Source: an uncultured Clostridia bacterium
GTDB lineage: Bacteria; Bacillota; Clostridia; Christensenellales; CAG-917
Assembly: GCA_934233745.1 (NCBI GenBank)
Contig: CAKQGN010000009.1
Coordinates: 5,001-56,267, forward strand
DNA length: 51,267 nucleotides
Reading direction: 5' to 3'
Shown here: positions 7,225-16,451 of the stretch, piece after piece
How the letters are laid out: every line of letters begins with the position of its first letter
How positions within the stretch are numbered: position 1 is the first letter of the stretch
Notes under the pieces: generated by a model
The model's input: only the letters and a program-made list of their open reading frames with translations
The model's database searches: none
What the model was told of the DNA's origin: nothing
Position numbers and translations under genes: made by a program

Positions 7225-7770
7225 ATGGGAAACATTAGTATAGTTATCGGATCTTGGGGTTCGTACAACGAATGCAACGAAAGAGTCTTGGGTTCGAAAT
7301 GGCTTGATTTATCCGACTACAACGATTGGGAAGAAATCGTTGAAGAACTCAAACGAGAAGGCTTTGAACTTGACGGCATAGACGAAGAATTGTTTATTCA
7401 AGACATCGAAGGCATATATGATCGTTCTGTCAATTGGGATTATATGAATCCCGAAAACCTATTCAACACGCTTTACGAATCTGGCGTACTTACCAATGAT
7501 TACAAATACAAAGAACTTTGCGCCTTCCTTGAAGTTAAAAACTATGACGATTTTGAAGAACTTGTTAAAAACCGCGGGGAGAATTGGGACGATAACGTCA
7601 ACCTTTGGAGTGGCTTCACTTGGGAAGATTACGGAAAGGAAATGCTGGACTGTTGCGGATATAACATTCCCGAACACCTACTAGACTTTTTTGATCTTGA
7701 ACGCTATGTCAAATACTGTGGCGATTACAACGTTTACGAATGCGAAAACGGCTTAATTGAAATTTATTAA
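7225..7770 (+). CDS. ardA: ArdA-family antirestriction protein
   Basis: ArdA proteins mimic bent B-form DNA and inhibit type I restriction enzymes. At 181 residues this has the usual length and is strongly acidic. The N-terminus shows the family opening (a beta strand, then GSWGSYNE and KWLDLSDYNDWEEIVEEL), with FIQDIEGI in the position of the family's FQDxE motif. The C-terminal part YGKEMLDCCGYNIPEHLLDF matches the conserved PEHL region. The gene follows a small acidic ORF by 2 nt and precedes another by 14 nt. It is typical cargo of conjugative or mobilisable elements, which fits the recombinase and Rep remains further right. Confidence 0.82.
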   Translation: MGNISIVIGSWGSYNECNERVLGSKWLDLSDYNDWEEIVEELKREGFELDGIDEELFIQDIEGIYDRSVNWDYMNPENLFNTLYESGVLTNDYKYKELCAFLEVKNYDDFEELVKNRGENWDDNVNLWSGFTWEDYGKEMLDCCGYNIPEHLLDFFDLERYVKYCGDYNVYECENGLIEIY

Positions 7771-7784
7771 AAGGAGAATTACCT

Positions 7785-7985
7785 ATGAACATACGCATTG
7801 ACGAATACCACACGATGCTTGCACGAGACGATGAACAGAAGCGCAAAGACTTCTATGAGAAGTTTGCAGCGGTTGCCAAGAAGTATTTGGGATTGCAATA
7901 TGACAGAAAGATTGCACACCCTATCGTTAGTTCTTTGAAATCATGTCAATGTACGCTTGGACAAGGTATTCCGCAAACTGAATAA
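7785..7985 (+). CDS. Short ORF after ardA, possibly truncated
   Basis: This 66-residue product has an excellent ribosome site (AAAAGGAGAATTACCT) and is the third gene of the ArdA operon. Residues 1-45 look like a genuine charged helical protein (DEQKRKDFYEKFAAVAKKYL). The last 20 residues overlap the end of the opposing gene at 7927 and read as filler, which suggests that the 3' part was lost at a recombination junction near 7920. Function unknown. Confidence 0.55.
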   Translation: MNIRIDEYHTMLARDDEQKRKDFYEKFAAVAKKYLGLQYDRKIAHPIVSSLKSCQCTLGQGIPQTE

Positions 7986-8328
7986 ACAAAGCCGTATTAG
8001 GAAAATCAAAAACAATCAATACTATTGCAACCGCTTTTGATACAGCTCCCGTGATATTAGCAATAGCTTGGAATTTATTCTCACAAAGATTTACTTTGTT
8101 CATGAAATCCACACGAGTTATCTGCTGATTCTTATCGACACTTGATTTAGATTGCTTCGGCTTTTTGTTTGCATTTTTCGAAATCTTCCTGCAACATACC
8201 GGTAACCTTTCTATTGTTGGATGCTTATATACATTAGCACCTTTGCATGTCAAAGCATTATTTAGCTTATCTGCATATTCAATTATCTTTTTCCTATCAT
8301 TTGTTATTAAATAATTATAAAGCGTCAT
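7927..8328 (-). CDS. Hypothetical protein with C-terminal hydrophobic helix
   Basis: This 133-residue protein is of no family I recognise. GGAAAAT before the ATG is an acceptable ribosome site. The first 45 residues are mixed, a Lys-rich linker (KNANKKPKQSKSSVDKNQQ) follows, and residues 90-120 are hydrophobic (AIANITGAVSKAVAIVLIVF), likely a membrane or membrane-active helix. Its end overlaps the tail of the ArdA operon ORF in the opposite direction. It could be a small mobile-element membrane protein. Confidence 0.5.
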   Translation of the reverse strand: MTLYNYLITNDRKKIIEYADKLNNALTCKGANVYKHPTIERLPVCCRKISKNANKKPKQSKSSVDKNQQITRVDFMNKVNLCENKFQAIANITGAVSKAVAIVLIVFDFPNTALFIQFAEYLVQAYIDMISKN

Positions 8329-8348
8329 ATTTTCCTTTGTTTTCTATT

Positions 8349-8376
8349 TGTGGCATTGACTTTAATCAATGCCACA
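8349..8376. terminator. Hairpin downstream of the BspA-like gene
   Basis: TGTGGCATTGA (8349-8359) and TCAATGCCACA (8366-8376) form an 11-bp perfect stem. The flanks lack a clear U tract, so it could be a weak terminator or only an RNA-stabilising hairpin. Confidence 0.45.
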
Positions 8377-8411
8377 TGCCACATAAGCTTTCTTTTAACA
8401 CAACTATATCA

Positions 8412-11400
8412 TTAGATATATATTGTGCCGTCTGTACAAACAATTTTGCAATTCTTTGAAACATTATAAGCCCACCCACTGCTCTTATTAATTGAGTTCC
8501 ATTGTGCTATTGTGCCAAGGAAGGTTATTGATGAAGTAAGTCCTTTGCAATCTCCGAATGCACCATATTCTATACCTCTCACGCTGTCTGGTATGGTGAT
8601 TGAAGTAAGTCCTGTGCAATATCTGAATGCCTCCCATCCTATATATGTCACGCTGTTGCCTATGGTGACAGAAGTAAGTCCTTTGCAACCATAGAATGCA
8701 CTTCTTCCTATACTTGTCACGCTGTCTGGTATAACAAGCTCACCTGCGATTTCTTGTCCTGCTATTGTTAATTTGAAACCTGTATTCCTTGGGATATTAA
8801 CTAATCCACTTATTGCGCACCAACCTGCTATGGTGCCTGTATAATTTACATCAGTGAGAGAGCTGCAACCATAGAATGCACCATAATCTATACTTCTCAC
8901 GCTGTCTGGTATGGTGATTGAAGTAAGTCCTGTGCAACCATAGAATGCCTCCCTTTCAATACTGGTCACATTTGAACCCAAGAGTAAATACTTAATATTT
9001 TGATTATTTCTAAACTCTTGACTCTGTATGTTTCTATCTACAATCAAAACATTTGTCAACATTTGTCCATCAATATAAATTTTTATATCTTTTGTTGGAA
9101 TATTGGACACTCCTTCTATAGCTGACAAGCTGTTCATATCGCCTGTATATTTTATTTCAGTCAGATTACATCCGTTGAAAACACCATTGCTTATGCTTGT
9201 CACACTATTTGGTATGATGACAGAAGTAAGTCCTGTACATAAAGCGAATGCACCTTCTCCTATACTTGTCACGCTGTCTGGGATGGTGACAGAAGTAAGT
9301 CCTGTGCAACCATAGAATGCATAATCCGGAATCGTTATTACATTATTCCCAATGTTAACAGTAGTAAGCTTAGAACAGCCCTCGAATATTGGATAACTAT
9401 TTTGTCCGGCGCTTGTACAACTTGTTGCATTCCAATTGACTGTTGTAAGATTGCCACAACCCTTAAATGCACCATCTCCTATACTTGTCACGCTGTCCGG
9501 TATGGTGATTGAAGTAAGTCCTTTGCAACCTTTGAATGCATATGCCGGAATCGTTGTTACATTATTCCCAATGTTAACAGTAGCAAGCTTAGAACAGCCC
9601 TCGAATATTGGAGAACTATATTGTCCCGCACTTGTACAACTTGTTGCATTCCAATTGACTGTTGCAAGATTGTTGCACCTATAGAATGCACTATCTCCTA
9701 TACTTGTCACGCTGTCTGGTATGGTGATTGATGTAAGTCCTGTGCAACCATAGAATGCACCAGAGTATATTTCGGTAATACCACTTGGTAAGATAAGCTT
9801 TGTATCCTTGCCTGTATATTTTACCAATATCTTTTCGTTTTGGGTTTCATCTGTATAGATGATATAACCATTTTCATCGGTGCTTAGCTTACTACCTCCT
9901 TCTTGTGTATATACATTCTTTGCATAATAAGCTACATTGCCATAATCACTGTTTCCAGCAACAATATTTAGGGTAGACTTGTTGTATACTTCTATCAAGC
10001 TGTAACAACCTTCGAATGCACTACTACCTATACTTTTCACACCTTCTGGTATGGTGATAGAAGTAAGTTTTGTGCAATCACGGAATGCATACCTTCCTAT
10101 ACTTGTCACGCTGTCTGGGATAACACTATTTTTGCAACCTAATACCAATTTGTTTGTTGCTTTTTCTACAATACAATTTCCTTCGCTGTAATATACACTA
10201 TTACCTGATGATACTTCGATCCTTTCTAGATTGCAACCCTCGAATGCACGATTTCCTATACTTGTCAAGCTGTCTGGTATGGTGATTGAAGTGAGTCCTG
10301 TGCAGCCTGCGAATGCCTCAGAATATATTTCGATAATACCACTTGGTAAGATAAGTGCAGTGTCTTTGCCTGTATATTTTACCAAAATCTTTTTGTTCTG
10401 GGTTTCATCTGTATAGATGATATAACCATTTTCATCGGTGCTTAGCTTACTACCTCCTTCTTTTCTATATACATTCTTTGCATAATAAGCTACATAGCCA
10501 TAATTACTGCTTCCAGCAACAATATTTAGGGTAGACTTGTTGTATACTTCTATCAAGCTATTGCAACCTTGGAATGCCCTCCATCCTATACTTGTCACGC
10601 TGTTTGGTATGATGATTGAAGTAAGTCCTGTGCAACCAAAGAATGCAACATCTCCTATACTTGTCACGCTGTTGCCTATAGTGATAGAAGTAAGTCCTGT
10701 GCAACCAGAGAATGCACTACTTCCTATACTTGTCACGCTGTTGCCTATTGTTATACTACTTAGTTTTATACAATCTTTGAATGCTTCGTCGCCAATACCC
10801 GTTACATAGTCAGGCACAACAAATTCTGTTATCGTTTTGTCTGTGATGCCGGTAATAACGCAAGTATCAGCAGTAGATGTAAACGCACAATCCTTTAATT
10901 CTTTATTGATTGCCCATTTTACAGTATATGAGCTGCTTGACAGCGACAATTTTGTATTATAATCAGCTTGACTACTAAGCTGTTTATCGTTGTTATCATA
11001 CCAACCAAGACAATTGTATCCAAGATTTGGCTTGGCTGTAAATGACAATTCGGAATCAACCGGAGCTATTATTTTGTTGTCTTTTTTTGCAACTGCAAAA
11101 TTGTCGGGATTGACATCCGGCAATGCATCTCCTTCCATTTTGAATGTAAAGTAGCCGCTATAGTTATCGCTTGTTGAAGTAATTGATATAGTTACCATAT
11201 CATATGCATTGAGTTGAAATGTCTTCAACACCCACGATGTTGATGTTTGATACCCGGGAGCATACACCGTGCTTATTCCTTGATAAACATTGATATTGGT
11301 TCTTTGTCCTGAGCCATTATTATAATAGCCAAGCGTAAATGTACCGGCTTTCATTGGTACAAATGAAAACTTTTGCGATGTCCTGCTGGTATATACTTTC

Positions 11401-13112
11401 TTTTCTTTATTCAATTCTAGAACAGTAGTTTTTTCATCAATATCTTGCCAAAGCGCAAACAAAGTAATATCTGATTTTACAGTAGATGAAAAATCAAATC
11501 TCTTTATGCATTGTTTATCTTTGTACCAACCCAAAAATACATAGCCATCTCTAACCGGTGTAAAGTATTCGATGGCAGGATTGTCTTTGTTCAAGACTTG
11601 TATTTTATTGTCCGGGCAATCTTTATAATTGTAATTAAAAGTAACTTTTATGTCCGACGCATTTATAGCTATATCGTAAGTACCACCATATTCCAAATTA
11701 GATTCTACTTCAAAAGCAACCATTCGCTTGATTTCAAGCTTATCTGTAGGAATAGACTGTATAGTTTCTGCATTTTTATCAAATGCAACTACTGTTATAT
11801 TCTTCGAATTTTCGCTTGATGCCCAATCTGACCTTGGAATTATGTAAAAATTGTTCTCCGCTTGCTTTATCAAGCTAGTTCCGTTATATACTTTGTAAAT
11901 AATTTCACTATTTGCAACACCTCTTACACTATCCCATTCCAAGACATATTCCATATTGTCATAATCAAAATATGATCTAAAATCGCCAGGCGTTTTCAAC
12001 ATATCCTTATAGATGCTATAACTATTGTATGAGGTTTGCCAGTTTTCCTTTTTACCTTTTACAACAACGGTATGATTACCCGCGTCCACATTAGTCAAAA
12101 CAAATGATTTTTCGTTGGTGTCCTCAAGAATGCACAACCCATCTACATAGATGTCATAGCTAGTTGCTCCTTCAACCACTCCCCATGTTAGTGTAGAGGT
12201 GCTTTTATCAAAATTACAAAATGACAATTCCCCCAAAATTCTATGAGAAATATGCTTTGTTGTGTAAGATGAATTTATAGACTTGATACCATCGCCGTTC
12301 GCTCTAACGGACAATGTATAAGTACCGCTTTCATAGAATTGTGAAAAATTCCAATATGTATCATACGTTTTCTGCTCTTCGATTACATCGTAACCTTTCT
12401 TCAATATTACGTTGTAACTTTCAGCGTTGTTGATTCTTTCCCAAGAATATCTATACCCGTCAACGCTAACCGAAGGTGCCGGCAATTGTGCATCTTGCGT
12501 CGGAGCTAGTACCCATTCTGCATAAAGAATCAACTCATTATCTTCAACCTTTTGTGACATATCCCATCTCTTTGTCAAGATAGGTTCATCAGTTTCGGTC
12601 TTCCCTGAGGAAATCCACCATCCATTAAAAATATATCCTATCCTTTCTGGTGTATAGGTTATCAATTCGTTTTCGGTTTGTTTTGTTTTACTGTTTTTTG
12701 TTCCGTCATTTAGATAAAACGTAACGGTGAATTCATTGCTAGGAGACGGTGTGGGCGTCGGATCAACTTTTGAGCTCGGCGTCCCCTTTTTATATACGGT
12801 TTCCATTCCCATAAAAATCAACGTCAAAACGCCGTCGGAAACCGTGCCGCTCATCAATTCGTCATCGCCGTCGTACAACGTTATTTTTCCGTCTTTTATG
12901 GTAAATTTGCCTTCAAATTCGCCATCGTACCACTTGTTTCCCGATTTTAATTCAATGAAAGAATCGGGATTTAAATCCGTCCCGTCAACCTTGTAATACG
13001 TACCCAAATCTTTTGAGGAAACGGTTTGACCGTTTTTGTTGCACGCAACGAGTGATATAATACAAGTGACACTCAAAATAATTGCAAAAATAATCGAAAA
13101 ATATTTTTTCAT
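8412..13112 (-). CDS. BspA-like leucine-rich-repeat surface lipoprotein with InlB-type repeats
   Basis: This giant lipoprotein has 1566 residues. Residues 1-24 are a lipoprotein signal ending in the lipobox LVAC (Cys24). A short beta domain follows, then an InlB B-repeat-like module near residues 130-200 (GYIFNGWW, LYAEWV), fibronectin-like segments, a second module near 500-556 (GYVFLGWYKDK, LFALWQD) and a third fragment near 690. From about residue 755 to the end there are many BspA-type LRR_5 units with the core AFxGCTGLTSITIPDSVTSIG. Several repeat blocks are nearly identical in DNA. GGAGAGGGC precedes the ATG. Such proteins bind host matrix, mucus or other cells. The two-component genes immediately upstream may control it. 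Confidence 0.93.
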   Translation of the reverse strand: MKKYFSIIFAIILSVTCIISLVACNKNGQTVSSKDLGTYYKVDGTDLNPDSFIELKSGNKWYDGEFEGKFTIKDGKITLYDGDDELMSGTVSDGVLTLIFMGMETVYKKGTPSSKVDPTPTPSPSNEFTVTFYLNDGTKNSKTKQTENELITYTPERIGYIFNGWWISSGKTETDEPILTKRWDMSQKVEDNELILYAEWVLAPTQDAQLPAPSVSVDGYRYSWERINNAESYNVILKKGYDVIEEQKTYDTYWNFSQFYESGTYTLSVRANGDGIKSINSSYTTKHISHRILGELSFCNFDKSTSTLTWGVVEGATSYDIYVDGLCILEDTNEKSFVLTNVDAGNHTVVVKGKKENWQTSYNSYSIYKDMLKTPGDFRSYFDYDNMEYVLEWDSVRGVANSEIIYKVYNGTSLIKQAENNFYIIPRSDWASSENSKNITVVAFDKNAETIQSIPTDKLEIKRMVAFEVESNLEYGGTYDIAINASDIKVTFNYNYKDCPDNKIQVLNKDNPAIEYFTPVRDGYVFLGWYKDKQCIKRFDFSSTVKSDITLFALWQDIDEKTTVLELNKEKKVYTSRTSQKFSFVPMKAGTFTLGYYNNGSGQRTNINVYQGISTVYAPGYQTSTSWVLKTFQLNAYDMVTISITSTSDNYSGYFTFKMEGDALPDVNPDNFAVAKKDNKIIAPVDSELSFTAKPNLGYNCLGWYDNNDKQLSSQADYNTKLSLSSSSYTVKWAINKELKDCAFTSTADTCVITGITDKTITEFVVPDYVTGIGDEAFKDCIKLSSITIGNSVTSIGSSAFSGCTGLTSITIGNSVTSIGDVAFFGCTGLTSIIIPNSVTSIGWRAFQGCNSLIEVYNKSTLNIVAGSSNYGYVAYYAKNVYRKEGGSKLSTDENGYIIYTDETQNKKILVKYTGKDTALILPSGIIEIYSEAFAGCTGLTSITIPDSLTSIGNRAFEGCNLERIEVSSGNSVYYSEGNCIVEKATNKLVLGCKNSVIPDSVTSIGRYAFRDCTKLTSITIPEGVKSIGSSAFEGCYSLIEVYNKSTLNIVAGNSDYGNVAYYAKNVYTQEGGSKLSTDENGYIIYTDETQNEKILVKYTGKDTKLILPSGITEIYSGAFYGCTGLTSITIPDSVTSIGDSAFYRCNNLATVNWNATSCTSAGQYSSPIFEGCSKLATVNIGNNVTTIPAYAFKGCKGLTSITIPDSVTSIGDGAFKGCGNLTTVNWNATSCTSAGQNSYPIFEGCSKLTTVNIGNNVITIPDYAFYGCTGLTSVTIPDSVTSIGEGAFALCTGLTSVIIPNSVTSISNGVFNGCNLTEIKYTGDMNSLSAIEGVSNIPTKDIKIYIDGQMLTNVLIVDRNIQSQEFRNNQNIKYLLLGSNVTSIEREAFYGCTGLTSITIPDSVRSIDYGAFYGCSSLTDVNYTGTIAGWCAISGLVNIPRNTGFKLTIAGQEIAGELVIPDSVTSIGRSAFYGCKGLTSVTIGNSVTYIGWEAFRYCTGLTSITIPDSVRGIEYGAFGDCKGLTSSITFLGTIAQWNSINKSSGWAYNVSKNCKIVCTDGTIYI
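9765..10568 (-). repeat. Near-identical ~245-bp block duplicated 558 bp apart inside the LRR gene
   Basis: The block around 9765-10010 recurs at 10323-10568, offset 558 bp (186 codons). Both encode STLNIVAG..., AYYAKNVY and GGSKLSTDENGYIIYTDET. A second pair offset 219 bp (73 codons), TVNWNATSCTSAGQ, lies at about 9340-9680. Both offsets keep frame. Confidence 0.85.
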
Positions 13113-13230
13113 TAAAGCCCTCTCCTATGCCGACAATTACCGTTATATGCAAAGATGGTAGAAAATGGTAAAATCCCTTAAAATAGTCTATCTCCGCATC
13201 GGTCAAAGATAGATTAACAAACAAAGCGTG

Positions 13231-13257
13231 AAAAAAGCGTGAACGCCACGCTTATTA
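13231..13257 (-). terminator. Terminator of the two-component operon
   Basis: Read on the minus strand, AAGCGTG GCGTT CACGCTT is followed by TTTTTC. It lies about 30 bp beyond the response regulator stop. Confidence 0.8.
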
Positions 13258-13284
13258 ATTGCAAATTTAATGCAAAATCGGATA

Positions 13285-14094
13285 TTATTTTCGCTTTGCG
13301 ATTCGATTGTCGATTATGAAGTCAAGGCGGTTTTGCATATCTATCGACCAATCATAACTTATCAAAAATTCGTAATTGTAACTCAAATCGTTTTCGTCTT
13401 CGAGGAAATGCCAAAAATCGCAAGAACAAACCTCGGTGTTTATTGCCGCTTTACCTCTCGAAAACTTGACTATATGCCCTATGCCGTTTTGGCGAAGCAA
13501 CAAATCCAAACGACTTTTTGCGTTTCGGTACAGCAGTTTGGATTTTTCGACGTCGTGGTCGGGCCAAAGCGCGGACATCATCTCCGACATCGACACGGAC
13601 TTCCCTTGACGATAAAACAAATATGCGAGCATTTCTTTCGATTTCGACAGCGAAAACTCGACGCTTTTGCCGTCTATTTTCAAATCGAACACACCGAAAG
13701 TCTGAGCGAATATTTCGCGTTCGGAATCCAAACTTTCCTTTATGCGACCTATAATATCGTGCAGTTTTTCTTTTGTATAAGGTTTATAGCAAAATCCGAC
13801 GACGCTGTGACCGAGTTCTTCCCTAATAGTCTTTTCGTCCTGAACGTAACCGGTTACGAACACGATTTTTGTTTTTGAATTTATTTGCAAAAGTCGTTTT
13901 GCCAAATCTACGCCGTTTACGTTCGGCATCATAACGTCCAAAAAAGCGGCGTCTATTTGGTGTTTTTGCGCATAATCGAAAAGCGCGTCGAGATTGCTCA
14001 TAAACATAGAACATTGTATCGCGCCGTAATCGACCACGTTTTCTATAAAGTTTTTCAACGGATTCAACTCGTCGTCAACGACAACTATATTCAT
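13285..14094 (-). CDS. Response regulator with winged-helix (SARP/OmpR-like) output
   Basis: This 269-residue protein starts at 14094, where its ATG overlaps the kinase stop codon as ATGA; a longer frame exists but lacks a ribosome site. The receiver domain covers residues 1-120: acidic pair in VVVDDE, phospho-acceptor Asp53 in FLDVMMPN, FVTGYV and the lysine in CYKPY. Residues 145-240 resemble a Trans_reg_C/SARP winged helix (FSLSKSKEMLAYLFYRQGKS, then MSEMMSALWPD). It would bind DNA after phosphorylation by the adjacent LytS-like kinase. The best candidate target is the large surface lipoprotein downstream in the same direction (inference). Confidence 0.9.
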   Translation of the reverse strand: MNIVVVDDELNPLKNFIENVVDYGAIQCSMFMSNLDALFDYAQKHQIDAAFLDVMMPNVNGVDLAKRLLQINSKTKIVFVTGYVQDEKTIREELGHSVVGFCYKPYTKEKLHDIIGRIKESLDSEREIFAQTFGVFDLKIDGKSVEFSLSKSKEMLAYLFYRQGKSVSMSEMMSALWPDHDVEKSKLLYRNAKSRLDLLLRQNGIGHIVKFSRGKAAINTEVCSCDFWHFLEDENDLSYNYEFLISYDWSIDMQNRLDFIIDNRIAKRK

Positions 14095-15965
14095 AATCGT
14101 TTTTCCTTTGGAACGCCGATGATAACTCTCGTTCCGCATTGCGGTTTGGTGTCGATTCTCACCTCGATACCCGTAATCAACCGTATTCTTTCGCTTGCGT
14201 TTCTCAATCCGACGGATGTGTCTTTCACCTCATTCAAATCGAATCCGCAACCGTTGTCTTCGATGGTGATAACGACGTTGTTTGCGCCCTCGTCATCGGT
14301 TTTTATAAGTATGTATCCGTCGTAATCGTCCACGATTCCCGAATACTTGATTGCGTTCTCGACGAATGGCTGTAATGACAGAACAGGCACTTTAACGTCG
14401 TAATTTCCTATATCTAACAGTAAGTTTATGCTTTTACCCTTGCTCAACTCGACCAAATGAACATAGTTGATGATGTTGTTTATTTCCTCGTCAAGACCTA
14501 CCGTCGTTTTGTTGTCGGCGTCAACGATTGCACGCAAATGCGAGGCGAATTCGGATATTGCTTCGTCGCCTTTATCGAGGCTGTCGTGATACACCGTCTG
14601 AATTGCGGTAAGGCTGTTAAACACGAAATGCGGCTTGATTTGCTCTTTAAGCACGTTGTTTTTGATTTCAACCAACTTACGTTTGTACGTTTCCGTTTGC
14701 AACGCTTCTTTGTTCTTGTTTGCGATATTGATAAAGTGCATCGTAAATATCGCAAACATAATGACGACCATCGAGGACGCCGCAACAGATTCCGTGCCTA
14801 TTATAACGATTTCGAGCATATCGAGCAACTGCGAGCCTATTGTGAAAATCAATCCGAACAGAACGACGATATACGCCCTTGCGAACTTGACCTTGTTGTA
14901 TGCGGCTTTAAATATCGGATAATAAAGCAACGTCATCGTGGCAATCTGAATAAGCGGTGGTATAATGCGCTCTTTATATCCGCTAAGCATATAAAATGCG
15001 ACGATGCACGCAATATTGACAACAATCAATGCGGCAATCGCCCACTTTTTTGGCACGTTCAACATTCCGTTTTTGTTGAGGTGCACCATAAACAGTATAA
15101 CCGTGACTATCGCAAGCGCATAAAATACTTCCGCAATGCAGTTGTATGCCAACGTGTTCGTACTCAATGAAAACAACATCAAAATATCAATCGAGAATAT
15201 GTACATCAGCACTATAAACAACAGTAGTACCGTCAGCGACCACGAACGCTCTTGTTTCTTGTATATAATGTTTGAAATGACGTTGACGAGCAACATCGCA
15301 AGCATAATTCCGAGCACGACCATCGACAACTGATCGCCTATCATTATCTGATTCGTTTTGAAATCCGAACGCAAATAAAACGCGTAGTGCATTCCGCCTT
15401 CGTTGTTGTCGGAAATCTCGACGACGACGTCCAGCGTTTCTCCCTCTGCGACTTTGTACGGATAATAGTTTTCCGCTCTGCCGTTCGATTTAGTTCCCTT
15501 TGCGTCTTTCGACATAACGCCGTATTCAACGTTCAGCACACCGTTTATATATGTCCTGTATGCACCGTCATAGTTGTTTGCAAACACGAGCACTTCAAGC
15601 CCCGGTTCTACGTTTTCAACAATCAAACGGAACGAGCCGTACCCCGTTCTCGGCAGTTTTTGTCCGCTTTCCGTAACCTTTCCCGTCCATACGTCGGGCA
15701 TAGACAACATTCCGTCAGGTTGCTCGTCGGCAATATTGTCGGTGATAATCCACTTTTCGTAATAGTATTCCCATTCGCCGGGAAGCACCACCCAATCCTT
15801 TCTGCCCGTCATATCGATTTTACCGTGTTCGATTAGCGGCATACCGTATATTTGTGGCAAATAGCAAGAGCATAAATACGTCAAACCCAAAATGCCCGCG
15901 GTAATTATAATAAACGCCGCTGTCCAAATAATAGATTTTGCTGTCTTATTGTCTTTGAGGCTCAC
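14091..15965 (-). CDS. 7TM-DISM sensor histidine kinase (His_kinase/LytS type)
   Basis: This 624-residue protein starts at GTG (15963-15965) with GGGGGAG upstream. One N-terminal helix is followed by an extracellular jelly-roll-like domain (about 40-205), seven membrane helices (about 212-405), a short coiled coil and the kinase core. EQIKPHFVFNSL carries the phospho-acceptor His446; NAIKYSG is the N box, and ITIEDNGCGFD and SVGLRNASERI form the ATP lid region. The domain order matches 7TMR-DISM kinases, whose outer domain is thought to bind carbohydrates or similar ligands. The stop overlaps the regulator start by 4 nt. Confidence 0.92.
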   Translation of the reverse strand: MSLKDNKTAKSIIWTAAFIIITAGILGLTYLCSCYLPQIYGMPLIEHGKIDMTGRKDWVVLPGEWEYYYEKWIITDNIADEQPDGMLSMPDVWTGKVTESGQKLPRTGYGSFRLIVENVEPGLEVLVFANNYDGAYRTYINGVLNVEYGVMSKDAKGTKSNGRAENYYPYKVAEGETLDVVVEISDNNEGGMHYAFYLRSDFKTNQIMIGDQLSMVVLGIMLAMLLVNVISNIIYKKQERSWSLTVLLLFIVLMYIFSIDILMLFSLSTNTLAYNCIAEVFYALAIVTVILFMVHLNKNGMLNVPKKWAIAALIVVNIACIVAFYMLSGYKERIIPPLIQIATMTLLYYPIFKAAYNKVKFARAYIVVLFGLIFTIGSQLLDMLEIVIIGTESVAASSMVVIMFAIFTMHFINIANKNKEALQTETYKRKLVEIKNNVLKEQIKPHFVFNSLTAIQTVYHDSLDKGDEAISEFASHLRAIVDADNKTTVGLDEEINNIINYVHLVELSKGKSINLLLDIGNYDVKVPVLSLQPFVENAIKYSGIVDDYDGYILIKTDDEGANNVVITIEDNGCGFDLNEVKDTSVGLRNASERIRLITGIEVRIDTKPQCGTRVIIGVPKEKRL

Positions 15966-16023
15966 TTACTTCTCCCCCATTGCCTATTCATTAAAAATTG
16001 AAAGAATTATTCCAACATTATGT

Positions 16024-16052
16024 AGTATAACAGCAAATCGGATTTCTTTCAA
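16024..16052 (-). promoter_or_regulatory. Promoter of the two-component operon
   Basis: On the minus strand TTGAAA, a 17-bp spacer, then TATACT lie about 60 bp before the kinase GTG. Confidence 0.6.
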
Positions 16053-16451
16053 TATCATTTTAAAAACATCTATCAAACATTTATGTTTTGATTTACATAG
16101 CAATAAAATATGACGGACAAAAAACAGCGCAATCGTCAATACATTCGAAAATAATAGGCTTTTATTGTTTTTGCATTTCGGCGTATGATTACCTTGAACC
16201 AATTCTTGTAAAACACTATCTGTTTCAAGTGCCAATTTTCTCCATTTGACGATTAGACGTGCCGTAGTCTTGATACAAGTGGCGCCGCTGCGCGTCGCCA
16301 AAGACTACGGCACGTCTTCTCTAAAACACTAACCCGAATCCGGGCAGATCAGCACGGAGCGGAGCGAGGTTTCGCGCTAACCCGCTTGGCGAAATCCTCG
16401 CTTATCCGCCTGGCCGTTGCTGGTGTCTTGCCTCGGAATCTTCGGTGGTTT
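16053..16451. other. Non-coding stretch with three hairpins beside a rep remnant
   Basis: A 17-bp perfect inverted repeat (16255-16271 with 16301-16317) encloses a GC-rich 29-nt loop that can itself pair (TGGCG/CGCCA). CCCG-AATC-CGGG follows near 16333. GCGAGGTTTCGC (16364-16375) pairs with GCGAAATCCTCGC (16389-16401). The cluster lies just past the end of the Rep fragment and may be the remains of a rolling-circle origin. Nothing else is evident from 16053 to 16254. Confidence 0.55.

Noticed and set aside
9100..10760. Regularly repeated ~69-bp DNA that could be mistaken for a CRISPR array
   Set aside because: The repeats are in-frame leucine-rich-repeat codons of one gene; there are no unique spacers and no cas genes.
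15984..16301. 105-codon minus-strand open frame
   Set aside because: It covers the promoter of the two-component operon and half of the 17-bp hairpin, has no ribosome site and no family likeness.
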